Source: Desertimonas sp963772825 (lineage in GTDB: Bacteria > Actinomycetota > Acidimicrobiia > Acidimicrobiales > Ilumatobacteraceae). Taken from it: DNA of 64,000 nucleotides. A program made the position numbers and the translations under genes. Location: contig CAVYYX010000011.1 in the NCBI GenBank assembly GCA_963772825.1, forward strand, positions 62,001-126,000. Direction: 5' to 3'. The notes beneath the pieces were generated by a model, which worked only from the letters and a program-made list of their open reading frames with translations, was not told where the DNA came from and searched no databases. Below, piece by piece: positions 51,851 through 60,299 of this stretch. Each line of letters starts with the position of its first letter. Position 1 is the stretch's first letter.

Positions 51851-53020
51851 TCCGTACCAGATCGAGTCGGTGCCCCACAGGATGCGTTCCGGCCCGAACG
51901 CCGTGAGCAGCTTGCCGAGGACGTGGGCGGCGGCATCGGGATCGCCCATCAGGATGCGCCAGGTCGAGCCGAGCTCGGCATACACGTTGCCTCCCGCGCC
52001 GACCCCCGCCTCAGTGACACTGCGGACGAGGCGGTCGACGCCGTTGCCGTCCGGGTCGTAGGGACCCTCGGCCGTCCCGTTGTCGTAGCCGGAGTGGTAC
52101 ACGAGGAAGCGGACGTCGGGGTTGGCGGCCGCCGCCGGGCCGATGTCGATCGGCGAGGCGTAAGGGTTGCCACCGGCGAGGCCCTTGTGCACCGAGATCA
52201 CGCCGACGCCTGTGTCCCGGACCGCCTGGATGAACGGCGCACCGACCTGCGGGAGCGCCGGATCGTGATCGTCGAGGAACCAGCCGTTCGGCGAGTGGGT
52301 GTAGGCCTTCCAGGCGCACAGCTCGTGGGTCGCCGCGACATCCGCCATCGACGCCACGGCCGCGTCGATCGGGCCGACGTCGGGCACGGCGTGGCCCTGG
52401 ATCAACACCCGGCCGTCTCCACACAGCCGAGTCGCCACCTCCCGGCCGCGCTCCATCGCTTCGACCGAGAGCGGATCGGCCTCGCCGACCACCGGCACGG
52501 CGGAGATCACCGCGACCGACGTGTCGCTGCCGCCGAGCACGAGGTCGTACCAGTACTCGACCGAGAAGCAGTCCGCCCAGTCCGCTTCGCCACACTCCGC
52601 CTGGGGGAACCCCCCGCCCCATGGGCCGAACTCGAGGAAGTGAGTCTGCACGTCGACCACCCCGGTGGCGCCCGCGGTTCCGTGGACGAGCTCGGCGGCT
52701 TCGGCGGGGTCAGCGCCCGCCGAGTCGCCGACCCTGAAGACACCTCCGCGCTCGAGCTCGAGGGCCCGTGACCGGTCGGCGGTGGAGGTCTCCAAGGCTC
52801 TCAGCCCGGCGGCCATCCCCGCCGCTGAGACCAGGAACTGGCGCCGTGACCAGCCGTGATGCCGAGCCTGGTCGTCTGCATCGGCGCGGGCCCGGCGCAT
52901 CGCCTCGGCCCGCAGCTCGCCGAGCGGCGGCGGGAAGTACTCGCCGTTGGAGCACGGCCACAGCTTCAGCGGGAGGCCGGGGTCGTCGTCGATCGTCCCC
53001 ACGGCTCCATCGAACCACAT
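51569..53020 (-). CDS. Tat-exported amidohydrolase family protein
   Basis: 483 residues. The first 56 are a cytoplasm-type extension (FDGAVGTIDDDPGLPLKLW, CSNGEYFPPPL). Then comes a Tat signal, WSRRQFLVSAAGMAAG, and a metal-dependent hydrolase TIM barrel: VDVQTHFLEFG, VISVHKGLAGGNPYA, FLVYHSGYDNG and ILWGTDSIWYGSP. The first metal motif is QTH in place of HxH, so one ligand is changed. The other histidines and the final Asp remain. Resembles the ACMSD-type group. Starts 14 nt after rpe in the same direction. Confidence 0.8.
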   Translation of the reverse strand: MWFDGAVGTIDDDPGLPLKLWPCSNGEYFPPPLGELRAEAMRRARADADDQARHHGWSRRQFLVSAAGMAAGLRALETSTADRSRALELERGGVFRVGDSAGADPAEAAELVHGTAGATGVVDVQTHFLEFGPWGGGFPQAECGEADWADCFSVEYWYDLVLGGSDTSVAVISAVPVVGEADPLSVEAMERGREVATRLCGDGRVLIQGHAVPDVGPIDAAVASMADVAATHELCAWKAYTHSPNGWFLDDHDPALPQVGAPFIQAVRDTGVGVISVHKGLAGGNPYASPIDIGPAAAANPDVRFLVYHSGYDNGTAEGPYDPDGNGVDRLVRSVTEAGVGAGGNVYAELGSTWRILMGDPDAAAHVLGKLLTAFGPERILWGTDSIWYGSPQDQIAAFRAFEISPAFQEQFGYPALTAEVKQRIMAANAAELFGITVPEPACEPAALGASMGRSNRTYGPVARRDVVATFLREHPWIAAAQS

Positions 53021-53033
53021 CGGGCCGCGGAAG

Positions 53034-53720
53034 TCAGCCGTCGCGAGCGTCGTTGGCCACCGCGCGCAGTTCGGCGACGGCTGCCTCGAGACCGTCCTCG
53101 TGCCCGAACAAGGCGCTGCCGGCGACGAGGATGCTCGCCCCGGCGGCGACGGCCCCGGGAGCCGTCTCGACGGTGATCCCACCGTCGACCTCGATGCTCG
53201 TCGTCTCCCCACGGCCGTTGCTGGTCAGCAACGCGCTCAGCTCGGCGATCTTGGGCTCCATCGATGGCAGGTACTGCTGCCCGCCGAAGCCGGGGTTGAC
53301 GGTCATCACGAGAACGACGTCGACGAGATCGAGGACGTGGGCGACGGCGCTGACCGGCGTCGCCGGGCTGATCGCCACGCCGGCGGACGCCCCGAGCTCG
53401 GCGATGTGGTCGAGCGTGCGGTGCAGGTGGGTGCACGCCTCGGCATGGACGATCAGCCGGGAGCAGCCCGACTCGACGTAGCGCGCTGCCATCACGTCCG
53501 GGGTGAGGACCATCAGGTGGGCCTCGAACGGGAGGGCCACGCTCTCGCGCACGGACGCGATGACGTCGGGGCCGAACGTCAGGTTGGGGACGAACTGGCC
53601 GTCCATCACGTCCCACTGCACGAGGTCGACGCCGGCCTTCTCGAGGGCGACGATCTCCTCGCCGAGCCGGGAGAAATCGGCCGGCAGCACCGACGGAGCG
53701 ATCTGGATCGGCAGTGCCAC
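53034..53720 (-). CDS. rpe: Ribulose-phosphate 3-epimerase
   Basis: Pentose-phosphate and Calvin-type pathway enzyme, 228 residues. Seen: IAPSVLPADFSRLGEEI, LVQWDVMDGQFVPNLTFG with metal ligands, LIVHAEACTHLHRTL, MTVNPGFGGQQYLPSM and SIEVDGGITVETA. GTG 53720 has TACGGT 7 nt upstream. The frame is open far upstream across the divergent gene, which is not used. Confidence 0.95.
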   Translation of the reverse strand: MALPIQIAPSVLPADFSRLGEEIVALEKAGVDLVQWDVMDGQFVPNLTFGPDVIASVRESVALPFEAHLMVLTPDVMAARYVESGCSRLIVHAEACTHLHRTLDHIAELGASAGVAISPATPVSAVAHVLDLVDVVLVMTVNPGFGGQQYLPSMEPKIAELSALLTSNGRGETTSIEVDGGITVETAPGAVAAGASILVAGSALFGHEDGLEAAVAELRAVANDARDG

Positions 53721-53727
53721 GGCATAG

Positions 53728-53733
53728 ACCGTA
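53728..53733 (-). promoter_or_regulatory. Probable -10 element of leaderless rpe mRNA
   Basis: Minus-strand TACGGT with a 7-nt spacer to GTG 53720. No Shine-Dalgarno sequence. Confidence 0.5.
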
Positions 53734-53835
53734 GTAGCGGGAGACGTCATGGCGCTCCTGGGCCACGCAGGCCCGGGCTGGCCGCTCCACGTGAGCGCTC
53801 GTCGCTCGCAGCGGTGGTCGGGTTCAAAGTCGGCA

Positions 53836-53841
53836 TACCAT
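53836..53841 (+). promoter_or_regulatory. Probable -10 element of the TrmA-type gene
   Basis: TACCAT with a 6-nt spacer to GTG 53848. No Shine-Dalgarno sequence. Confidence 0.5.
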
Positions 53842-53847
53842 CCCTGC

Positions 53848-55029
53848 GTGGCAACGGTGCAGCTCCGCCCCGATCGGTTCGCCGCCGGCGGGGAAGCCCT
53901 CGGCCGCGACGACAACGGTCGGGTCGTGTTCGTCCGCGGGGCGCTGCCGGGGGAGACCGTCGCCGCCGACGTGGTCCAGGAGAAGCGCGACTGGGCCCGG
54001 GCCAACGTCGTCGAGATCATCGAGGCAAGCCCCGATCGGCTGACTCCGCCGTGCGCGTCGAGACTCGCCGGGTGCGGGGGTTGCGGCTGGATGCACTTCG
54101 AGCTCGGCGCCCAGCGTCGCGCCAAGGCGGCGATCGTCGAGGACGCTCTGCGGCGGACCGGCGGCATCGCCGATGCCGAGGTCGTGCTCGGCCCCGGCGT
54201 CGACGGCGAGGGGTACCGCACGACTGCACGCGTGGCGCCCGGACCTGACGGTGCGGCCGGATTCCGTGCCGAAAGGTCGCACGACGTCATCGCCGCTCCC
54301 TCCTGCCTCGTGCTCCACCCGACGCTGCGTGCGCTCGTCGCCTCCCTGCGACTCGACCCCGGTGTCGAGGCGACGCTGCGGATGTCGGTGGCGACGGGCG
54401 ACGTCGGCGCAGATTGGGACCGCAAGCTCGGCGGCGTCTACGGGCTGCCGGTCGAGGTCCTGCGGGGGAGCGCGGCGATCCTCCACGAGGACGTCTGCGG
54501 GCATCGCCTGCGCATCTCGATCGGTTCGTTCTTCCAGTCGGGACCGCAGGCGGCGACGTTGCTCGTCGAGGCGGTGCGCCGTGCGGCGCCAGAGCTCGCA
54601 GCGGCGGGTGTCGTCGTCGATGCCTATGCCGGAGTGGGCATGTTCGCCGCTTGCGCCACGGCCGATGACGCCTACGTCGTGACCATCGAGACGTCGCGGT
54701 CGGCGGTGGGTGACGCCCGGGCGAACCTCAGTGGCCGTCGCCACCAACTCGTGCGCGGCGAGGTCGGTGGCTGGCGGGCCCCCGAGGATCTCCGAGCCGA
54801 AGTGGTGATCGCCGACCCGGCGCGCAGTGGCCTCGGGGCGCCGGGAACGGCGGCGCTCACCCGCCTCGGAGCGCCGGTACTCGTGCTCGTCAGTTGCGAC
54901 CCCGGCTCACTTGGGCGCGATGTCAAGCTGCTCGGGCAGGCCGGCTATCTCCACCAGCGGTCGGAGCTGATCGACACGTTCCCGCACACCACGCACATCG
55001 AAGTGGTGTCTCGGTTCGAGCGAAGCTGA
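53848..55029 (+). CDS. TrmA/RlmD-type class I SAM-dependent RNA methyltransferase
   Basis: 393 residues. The N-terminal TRAM domain (about 1-55; FAAGGEALGRDDNGRVVFV) is followed by a Cys cluster for a 4Fe-4S centre (CASRLAGCGGCGW, with APSCLVLHP). The Rossmann core holds VVVDAYAGVGMFA, VVIADPARSGLG and the catalytic-Cys motif VLVSCDPGSLGRDV. It makes 5-methyluridine in tRNA or rRNA; which site cannot be told. Confidence 0.88.
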   Translation: MATVQLRPDRFAAGGEALGRDDNGRVVFVRGALPGETVAADVVQEKRDWARANVVEIIEASPDRLTPPCASRLAGCGGCGWMHFELGAQRRAKAAIVEDALRRTGGIADAEVVLGPGVDGEGYRTTARVAPGPDGAAGFRAERSHDVIAAPSCLVLHPTLRALVASLRLDPGVEATLRMSVATGDVGADWDRKLGGVYGLPVEVLRGSAAILHEDVCGHRLRISIGSFFQSGPQAATLLVEAVRRAAPELAAAGVVVDAYAGVGMFAACATADDAYVVTIETSRSAVGDARANLSGRRHQLVRGEVGGWRAPEDLRAEVVIADPARSGLGAPGTAALTRLGAPVLVLVSCDPGSLGRDVKLLGQAGYLHQRSELIDTFPHTTHIEVVSRFERS

Positions 55030-55040
55030 GGGCGGCGCAG

Positions 55041-55958
55041 ATGCTGTCACCACAGATCTCCGACGAAGTGCGCACCGCCATCGAGGCCGGGGACCCGGTG
55101 GTCGCCCTCGAATCGACGATCTTCTCCAACCTCGGCCTGCCGACGCCGGCCAACGCCGACGCACTGCAACGATGCGTCGCGGCGATTCGAGCGGGTGGTG
55201 CAGTCCCGGCGGTCACGGCGATTCTCGACGGTGTCGCCAGGGTCGGGCTCGACGCGGGTGAGCACGACCGCATCCTCGGTCCGGCGCGCAAGGCAGCCGA
55301 GCGCGACCTGCCCGTCGCCATCGCCCAAGGCTGGGACTTCGGGGCGACGACCGTCAGCGCATCCGTCGCCCTGGCGGCGGCGGCGGGAGTGCAGGTCTTC
55401 GCCACCGGTGGCATCGGCGGCGTCCACCGCGGTGCCGATGTCACGGGCGACATCTCCGCCGATCTCGATGCCCTCGCCGTGCACGCCGTGGTCACCGTGA
55501 GCGCCGGGGCCAAGGCGTTCCTCGATCTCGGTCGGACGCTCGAGTACCTCGAGACCCACGGCGTGCCCGTGCTCGGCTGGCAGCACGACTGGTTTCCGGC
55601 GTTCTACACGCGGTCGTCCGGGCTCCCCGTGCCGCACCGAGTCGAGGACGCTGCCACCGTCGCCAGGGTGTTTGCAGCACGTACGCGAAAAGGCGGCGGC
55701 GTGCTCGTGGCCGTACCGATCCCAGCGGAGGCCGAGCTCGACCCCGCCGCCATCGACGAGGCGCTCGACGAGGCGCTGGAGGCTGCTCAGGCGGACGGCG
55801 TCGGCGGGGCGGCGGTCACCCCGTTCGTTCTCGGGCGGATCGCCGCGGCGACGGCCGGGGGAAGCGTGCCGGCCAACCTCGCCCTCGCCGAGCGCAACGC
55901 CTCGGTGGCCAGCGAGATCGCTGTCGCGGTCAGCGGCCTCGATCCAAGCGGTCGGTGA
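55041..55958 (+). CDS. psuG: Pseudouridine-5'-phosphate glycosidase
   Basis: Splits pseudouridine 5'-phosphate into uracil and ribose 5-phosphate. 305 residues: VALESTIFSNLGLPTPAN, FATGGIGGVHRGADVTGDIS, VSAGAKAFLDLGRTLEYLET and ERNASVASEIAVA. No psuK kinase is adjacent. It follows an RNA methyltransferase gene by 11 nt, so salvage of modified nucleosides is a fair link. Confidence 0.93.
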   Translation: MLSPQISDEVRTAIEAGDPVVALESTIFSNLGLPTPANADALQRCVAAIRAGGAVPAVTAILDGVARVGLDAGEHDRILGPARKAAERDLPVAIAQGWDFGATTVSASVALAAAAGVQVFATGGIGGVHRGADVTGDISADLDALAVHAVVTVSAGAKAFLDLGRTLEYLETHGVPVLGWQHDWFPAFYTRSSGLPVPHRVEDAATVARVFAARTRKGGGVLVAVPIPAEAELDPAAIDEALDEALEAAQADGVGGAAVTPFVLGRIAAATAGGSVPANLALAERNASVASEIAVAVSGLDPSGR

Positions 55959-56553
55959 GCGCCCGGCGGACCTCCGGCCATTCCTCAGCGGTGATCGAGA
56001 ACAGCGCCGTGTTGCGAGGGCGGCCCTCCTCGCCGGGCACCTTCGACGGTCGGTGGTTCCGCAGGATGCCTTCGAACGAGGCGCCCAGACGGGTGATCGC
56101 CGCCCGGCTGCGCTCGTTGCGTTCGTCGGTGGCCAGGGCGACACGATCGACGTTCCACACGTCGAACGCATGGTTCAGGAGGAGCAGCTTGGCGTCCGTG
56201 TTCACGGCGCTGCGCTGGACGTCGGCGGCGAGCCACGTGCCACCGATCTCGACCTCGTCGGGGTCGGGACGCCCGCGCCACCAGCGCAGCTCCATGAGGC
56301 GCGTGCACCCGACGAGGCGACCGGAGGGCAGGAGCCGCTGGGCGAACGGCACGGCCACGTCGCTGTCGCGTTGGTCGAGCAGCCACGCGACGTAGCGGGC
56401 CATCGCCTCGCGGTCGTGGGGCACCTCGGTGAAGTCGTACGTCGAGCGATCGACAGACGAAGCGGTCGTCAAGTCGTCGACGAACTCGGCGCGGAGCGGC
56501 ACGAGCTCGACGTTGCGACCGATCAACGGGCCAGTTCGGGCGGCGAGCGACAC
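55930..56553 (-). CDS. GNAT family N-acetyltransferase (RimJ/RimL-like)
   Basis: 207 residues. NVELVPLRAEFVDDLTTAS opens the fold. The acetyl-CoA loop region lies in IGGTWLAADVQRSAVNTDAK, and ALATDERNERSRAAITRLGA and EGILRNHRPS complete the core. The pattern fits the Acetyltransf_3 (RimJ/RimL) group, which often acetylates N-termini or small molecules. GTG 56553 has TACCGT 7 nt upstream (56561-56566). Converges with psuG, overlapping by 29 nt. Confidence 0.85.
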   Translation of the reverse strand: MSLAARTGPLIGRNVELVPLRAEFVDDLTTASSVDRSTYDFTEVPHDREAMARYVAWLLDQRDSDVAVPFAQRLLPSGRLVGCTRLMELRWWRGRPDPDEVEIGGTWLAADVQRSAVNTDAKLLLLNHAFDVWNVDRVALATDERNERSRAAITRLGASFEGILRNHRPSKVPGEEGRPRNTALFSITAEEWPEVRRALTDRLDRGR

Positions 56554-56560
56554 GGCGGCG

Positions 56561-56566
56561 ACGGTA
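56561..56566 (-). promoter_or_regulatory. Probable -10 element of leaderless GNAT gene
   Basis: Minus-strand TACCGT with a 7-nt spacer to GTG 56553. No Shine-Dalgarno sequence. Confidence 0.5.
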
Positions 56567-56616
56567 GTCAACGTCGCCGCTTCGGCTCGACACCGTTCCC
56601 GCCGACCCGATACGAC

Positions 56617-57324
56617 ATGAGGATGCCCCCCGTGACGACACGACAGCTGTTTGGCAGCGATGCGATCCTGCCACCGGATCCAGACGGTGCGGCGGTGCTC
56701 CACGAGCGTGAATACCGGGTGCGTGCGTATCGCGTCGACCGCCACGACAGTCGAACGCTCCTGCTGCGCGGCGCTGTGCGCGACCAGAAGCCGGCCGGGT
56801 TCTACCTCGCCACCGATCCCGACCCGTTGACGATCCATCACATGCAGGTGGAGCTCGAGGTCGCGTACCCGTCGATGGAGATCGCCGCCGCCAGCGTGCT
56901 GTTCGAAGCCCATCCCCACGACACGTGTGGCTCGATCGCCCCGCACTACGGAAAGCTCGTCGGGCTCTCGATCGCTCGCGGGTTCACGCACGAGGTGCGC
57001 CAGCGCTTCGGCGGGCCGCGCGGTTGCACGCACACGACGGCGCTGTTGCTGGCGATGGCGCCGGTAGCGATCCAGAGCATCTGGTCGATGCAGGTCGGCG
57101 ACGACCGAGCTGCAGGCCGACAGTGGCGGCGTCCCCAGGACCTGCCACCCGAGGAGCGCACCAAACGGTGGGCGGCGACACTGAACAGCTGTCACGTTTG
57201 GGAGGAGTCGGGCGAGTTCGCCCAGAACGTCCTCGGCGGCGGTGACGTCGACCTCCCGATCCCGATGCGTCGGCGCCTCGATGCCCTCGGCATCAATCCG
57301 TTCGCCGAGGACGAGACGGAGTGA
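56617..57324 (+). CDS. DUF2889 domain protein
   Basis: 235 residues. MQVELEVAYPSMEIAAAS, GLSIARGFTHEVRQRFGG and RGCTHTTALLLAMAP form the DUF2889 core, with conserved His and Cys residues that might bind a metal. Function unknown. ATG 56617 and ATG 56623 are both possible. Its stop overlaps the start of the aminotransferase (GTGA). Confidence 0.78.
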   Translation: MRMPPVTTRQLFGSDAILPPDPDGAAVLHEREYRVRAYRVDRHDSRTLLLRGAVRDQKPAGFYLATDPDPLTIHHMQVELEVAYPSMEIAAASVLFEAHPHDTCGSIAPHYGKLVGLSIARGFTHEVRQRFGGPRGCTHTTALLLAMAPVAIQSIWSMQVGDDRAAGRQWRRPQDLPPEERTKRWAATLNSCHVWEESGEFAQNVLGGGDVDLPIPMRRRLDALGINPFAEDETE

Positions 57325-58499
57325 TCGTCGCAGACGACGACCCGTTCGGGCTCACCGGGTTCGGGCCCTTCGAGGCGTCGCGCCGGCCCGGGGAGAAGTG
57401 GCAGCTGGCGGGCGGGCGGCTGGCGAGCTGGGTTGCCGACATGGACTTCCCGATCGCCCCCGCCATCGTCGAGCGGTTGACTCGCCGCGTTGCCGAGGAC
57501 GTCGGATACCCGACGTGGGCCGACGCTGGACGTTCACCGCTGGTCGACCGCTTCGTCGAGCGGATGGCGGACCGCTACGGCTGGTCGCCCGACCCGGCGC
57601 GACTGCACGAGCTGGCCGACGTGATGCAGGGGGTCGCTCTCGCCGTGCATCACCTCACCTCGCCAGGTGACGGGATCGTCGTCCACACGCCGGCGTACCC
57701 GCCGTTCCTGGCAGTGATCGCCGAGACCGGGCGATCGCTGGTCGAGATCCCGGCGGTGTCGACTTCAAACGGGTTCGTGTGGGACTACGACGAGCTCGAC
57801 GAGCGACTCGGCCGGCCCGGAACGTCACGTGCTCGGCTGTGGATCCTCTGCCACCCGCAGAACCCCACCGGCAGGGTCTTCGCACGCCCCGAGCTGGAGC
57901 GGGTCGCCGAGATCGCCTCGCGGCACGATCTGGTCGTCGTCAGCGACGAGGTTCACGCCGAGCTCGTCCACCCAGGTCACGATCACGTTCCGTTCGCCAG
58001 CGTCGGCCCGGGTGCCGCCGAGCGAACCGTCACGCTGACCTCGGCGTCGAAGGCGTTCAACCTCGCCGGCTTGCGCTGGGCGATCCTGCATGCCGGGCAC
58101 AAATCGTTGCATGACGCGATCGCTGCCCTCCCGTCGCACTACCTCGGCACTCCGAACCTGCTCGCCGTGGAGGCCACCGACGCGGCATGGTCGGAGAGCG
58201 ACGAGTGGCTGAAGGCCGTGCGGGGGCTGCTCGACCGCAACCGTCGATGCCTCGCCGAGCTACTCGCCGGGAACCTTCCAGAGATCGACTACAGCCCTCC
58301 GGAAGCGACCTATCTGGCGTGGCTCGATTGCCGCCGGTTGGACCTCGGCGACGATCCAGCAGCGACGTTCCGCCAGCGCGGTGTCGAGCTGGCGGCGGGT
58401 CACCGCTTCGGCGCCGGCGGCGCCGGATTCGTCCGTCTCAACTTCGCTACCAGCCCGGTCGTGCTGGACGCCATCGTCGAGCGGATGGCCGGGCCGTAG
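57321..58499 (+). CDS. MalY/PatB family aminotransferase (cystathionine beta-lyase-like)
   Basis: PLP-dependent fold-type I enzyme, 392 residues. Seen: WVADMDFPIAPAIVERL, VMQGVALAVHHLTSPGDG, CHPQNPTGRVF, VVVSDEVHAELVHPG, and the PLP lysine in TSASKAFNLAGL. MalY/PatB enzymes cleave C-S bonds (cystathionine, cysteine conjugates). The exact substrate is unknown. Coupled to the DUF2889 gene. Confidence 0.88.
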   Translation: MIVADDDPFGLTGFGPFEASRRPGEKWQLAGGRLASWVADMDFPIAPAIVERLTRRVAEDVGYPTWADAGRSPLVDRFVERMADRYGWSPDPARLHELADVMQGVALAVHHLTSPGDGIVVHTPAYPPFLAVIAETGRSLVEIPAVSTSNGFVWDYDELDERLGRPGTSRARLWILCHPQNPTGRVFARPELERVAEIASRHDLVVVSDEVHAELVHPGHDHVPFASVGPGAAERTVTLTSASKAFNLAGLRWAILHAGHKSLHDAIAALPSHYLGTPNLLAVEATDAAWSESDEWLKAVRGLLDRNRRCLAELLAGNLPEIDYSPPEATYLAWLDCRRLDLGDDPAATFRQRGVELAAGHRFGAGGAGFVRLNFATSPVVLDAIVERMAGP

Positions 58500-58522
58500 G
58501 CGGGGCCGTTCGCCGTCCTCGT

Positions 58523-58594
58523 TCTGGGCGGCCTGCGGTCCAATTCCCGAGCTGGGCGGCCTCCGGTCCGGATTCCTGGGCGTTGGCCACCCAG
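58523..58594. repeat. 72-nt palindromic element, CTGGGCGGCC family, copy 2
   Basis: CTGGGCGGCC at 58524 and 58552 (28 nt apart), a partial third unit at 58576, and the inverted GGCCACCCAG at 58585-58594. Intergenic, between the convergent MalY-like and pirin genes. Same length and spacing as the copy inside the HTTM gene. Confidence 0.75.
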
Positions 58595-58600
58595 TTTGGG

Positions 58601-59554
58601 TTACGGATGGAACGGCATCAAGCCGTGAGCCGGGATCGTTCCGAGGCGCCCGGCCTGGAAGTCCTCGAACGCCTGGGCGAGCTCGTCGCGAGTGTTCATC
58701 ACGAACGGCCCGTAGGCGGCGACCGGCTCGCCGATCGGGCGACCACCGAGGAGATAGACGTCGAGCGCTTCGTTGTCGGCAGCCGTGAGCGTGATCGTGT
58801 CCCCCGTGCCGAACACCGCCAGCTGGCCGAGCTGCACGGGGGCGGCCTCGGCGCCGGCCGTGCCGTGGCCCGAGAGCACGTAGGCGAGGGCGTTGAAGTC
58901 GCGCTGCCAGGGGAGCGTGATCTGCGCGCCTGGCGACAGCGTGAGGTGAGCGACGGTGATCGGGGTGTGCGTCGAGCCCGGCCCGCGGTGACCGGCGATG
59001 TCGCCGGCGATCAGGCGGACGAGGGCGCCGCCGTCAGGAGACGACAGCAGCGTCACGAGATCGCCGTCGAGGTTCTGGTACCGCGGGGCGATCATCTTGT
59101 CGCTCGACGGCAGGTTGACCCACAGCTGCAATCCGTGGAAGCGCCCGCCGCTGACGACGAGCTGTTCGGGAGGGGTCTCGATGTGCAGGATGCCGCTGCC
59201 GGCGGTCATCCACTGCGTCGCCCCGTTCTCGATCGAGCCGCCGCCACCGTGCGAGTCCTGGTGCAGGAAGGCACCGTCCATGATGTACGTGACGGTCTCG
59301 AAGCCGCGGTGTGGGTGCCAGTTCGTCCCCCGCGGCTCACCGGGGGCGTAGTCGACCTCGCCCATCTGGTCCATGTGGACGAACGGGTCGAGCTCGGCGA
59401 GGCTCACGCCGGCGAACGCCCGACGGACGGGGAAGCCCTCGCCTTCGGTGCCCCGCGGTGCTGTCGTCACCGATCGCACCGGGCGCGGGGTCGATGTGAC
59501 GTCCGGCGCGGCAATGCTCGGGACGGTGAGTGGGTCGGCGGTAATCGCTGGCAT
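58601..59554 (-). CDS. Pirin family protein
   Basis: 317 residues with a bicupin fold. The metal site is HPHRGFETVTYIMDGAFLH with the His and Glu of SGILHIETP, as in pirins with quercetinase-like or redox-sensing roles. The C-terminal cupin holds LPWQRDFNALAYVLSGHGT. AGGGAG precedes ATG 59554, and a 15-bp palindrome lies just upstream, so the gene is probably regulated by a DNA-binding dimer. Confidence 0.9.
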   Translation of the reverse strand: MPAITADPLTVPSIAAPDVTSTPRPVRSVTTAPRGTEGEGFPVRRAFAGVSLAELDPFVHMDQMGEVDYAPGEPRGTNWHPHRGFETVTYIMDGAFLHQDSHGGGGSIENGATQWMTAGSGILHIETPPEQLVVSGGRFHGLQLWVNLPSSDKMIAPRYQNLDGDLVTLLSSPDGGALVRLIAGDIAGHRGPGSTHTPITVAHLTLSPGAQITLPWQRDFNALAYVLSGHGTAGAEAAPVQLGQLAVFGTGDTITLTAADNEALDVYLLGGRPIGEPVAAYGPFVMNTRDELAQAFEDFQAGRLGTIPAHGLMPFHP

Positions 59555-59564
59555 CTGAGGCTCC

Positions 59565-59598
59565 CTGGTTGATACTTGCGGTCGCAAGTATCAACCAG
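59565..59598. promoter_or_regulatory. Perfect 15-bp palindrome, probable operator of the pirin gene
   Basis: CTGGTTGATACTTGC (59565-59579) and its exact reverse complement (59584-59598), centre GGTC. It lies 10-44 nt before the pirin start and overlaps the expected promoter. A half-site GCAAGTATCA recurs at 62467-62476. Dimeric HxlR- or MarR-type repressors often bind this kind of site. Confidence 0.65.
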
Positions 59599-59646
59599 TC
59601 AGCCGCGTCAGGTATTCCCCGTACCCGCAGGCTGCGTCCAGCGAGT

Positions 59647-60225
59647 TCAGGCAGGTTCGATGAACTCCAGGTCGAGCTCGATCTTGACGACCTGACCCAG
59701 CAGTGGGTCGAGGGGACCGAAGTACAGACCGAAGTCCTTTCGGCGAAGCTCGCCACGGGCTTCGAACCCGGCGTGACGCGTGCCGTCGAAGACGACGTCG
59801 GCGACGCCGCCGAACTCGACGTCGAGGGACACCGGATTGGTCACGTCGCCGATGGTCAGGTGGCCGTCGAGCGTCCAGGCGTCCTCCGAACCGCGGATGC
59901 CGGAGGACTGGAACGTCATCGTCGGGCGCTGCTCGACGTCGAGGATCTCGCTGCCGCGGACCTGGGCGTCCCGTTCGGCGTTGCCGGTGTCGATCGAACC
60001 GAGGTCGATCGAGGCGGTGACCGCCGTGTCCTCGAGGGTCTCGCCGACAACCAGATCAGCATCGACGTCCGGGAAGTAGCCGCGCACCTTGGAAACCCCG
60101 AGGTGGCGGACCGAGAAGCCAACGCGGGCGTGGGCCTTGTCGAGTGCCCAGCTGCCGGGCTTGAGCGGAAGGTTGGTGGTCGTCGCAGTTGGCAGCGTTG
60201 CAACAGTGTCGATTCGTGATTCCAT
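59647..60225 (-). CDS. YceI family protein
   Basis: 192 residues: GSWALDKAHARVGFSVRHLG, KVRGYFPDVDADLVVGE, ASIDLGSIDTGNAERD and DGHLTIGDVTNPVSLDVEF. A lipocalin-like beta-barrel that binds isoprenoid or amphiphilic ligands. No clear signal peptide, so cytoplasmic here. AAGGAG precedes the ATG. Divergent from the ECF sigma gene across 74 nt. Confidence 0.92.
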   Translation of the reverse strand: MESRIDTVATLPTATTTNLPLKPGSWALDKAHARVGFSVRHLGVSKVRGYFPDVDADLVVGETLEDTAVTASIDLGSIDTGNAERDAQVRGSEILDVEQRPTMTFQSSGIRGSEDAWTLDGHLTIGDVTNPVSLDVEFGGVADVVFDGTRHAGFEARGELRRKDFGLYFGPLDPLLGQVVKIELDLEFIEPA

Positions 60226-60236
60226 GGGTTGCTCCT

Positions 60237-60263
60237 TGTCACGACGTGGGGGTGTCGTACGTC
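60237..60263 (+). promoter_or_regulatory. Possible ECF-type promoter of the sigma factor gene
   Basis: TGTCAC (60237-60242), a 17-nt spacer and CGTC (60260-60263). This resembles the TGTCACA / CGTC promoter reported for ECF41-type sigma factors, which often control themselves. The start of RNA would be near 60270, with GAAGGA before ATG 60300. Confidence 0.35.
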
Positions 60264-60299
60264 AATGCTTTGACGGATCAAGTCGAAGGAATGTGACCG

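Noticed and set aside
53034..54425. 463-codon form of rpe
   Set aside because: The added N-terminus is antisense to the TrmA-type gene; the GTG with TACGGT 7 nt upstream gives the normal epimerase.
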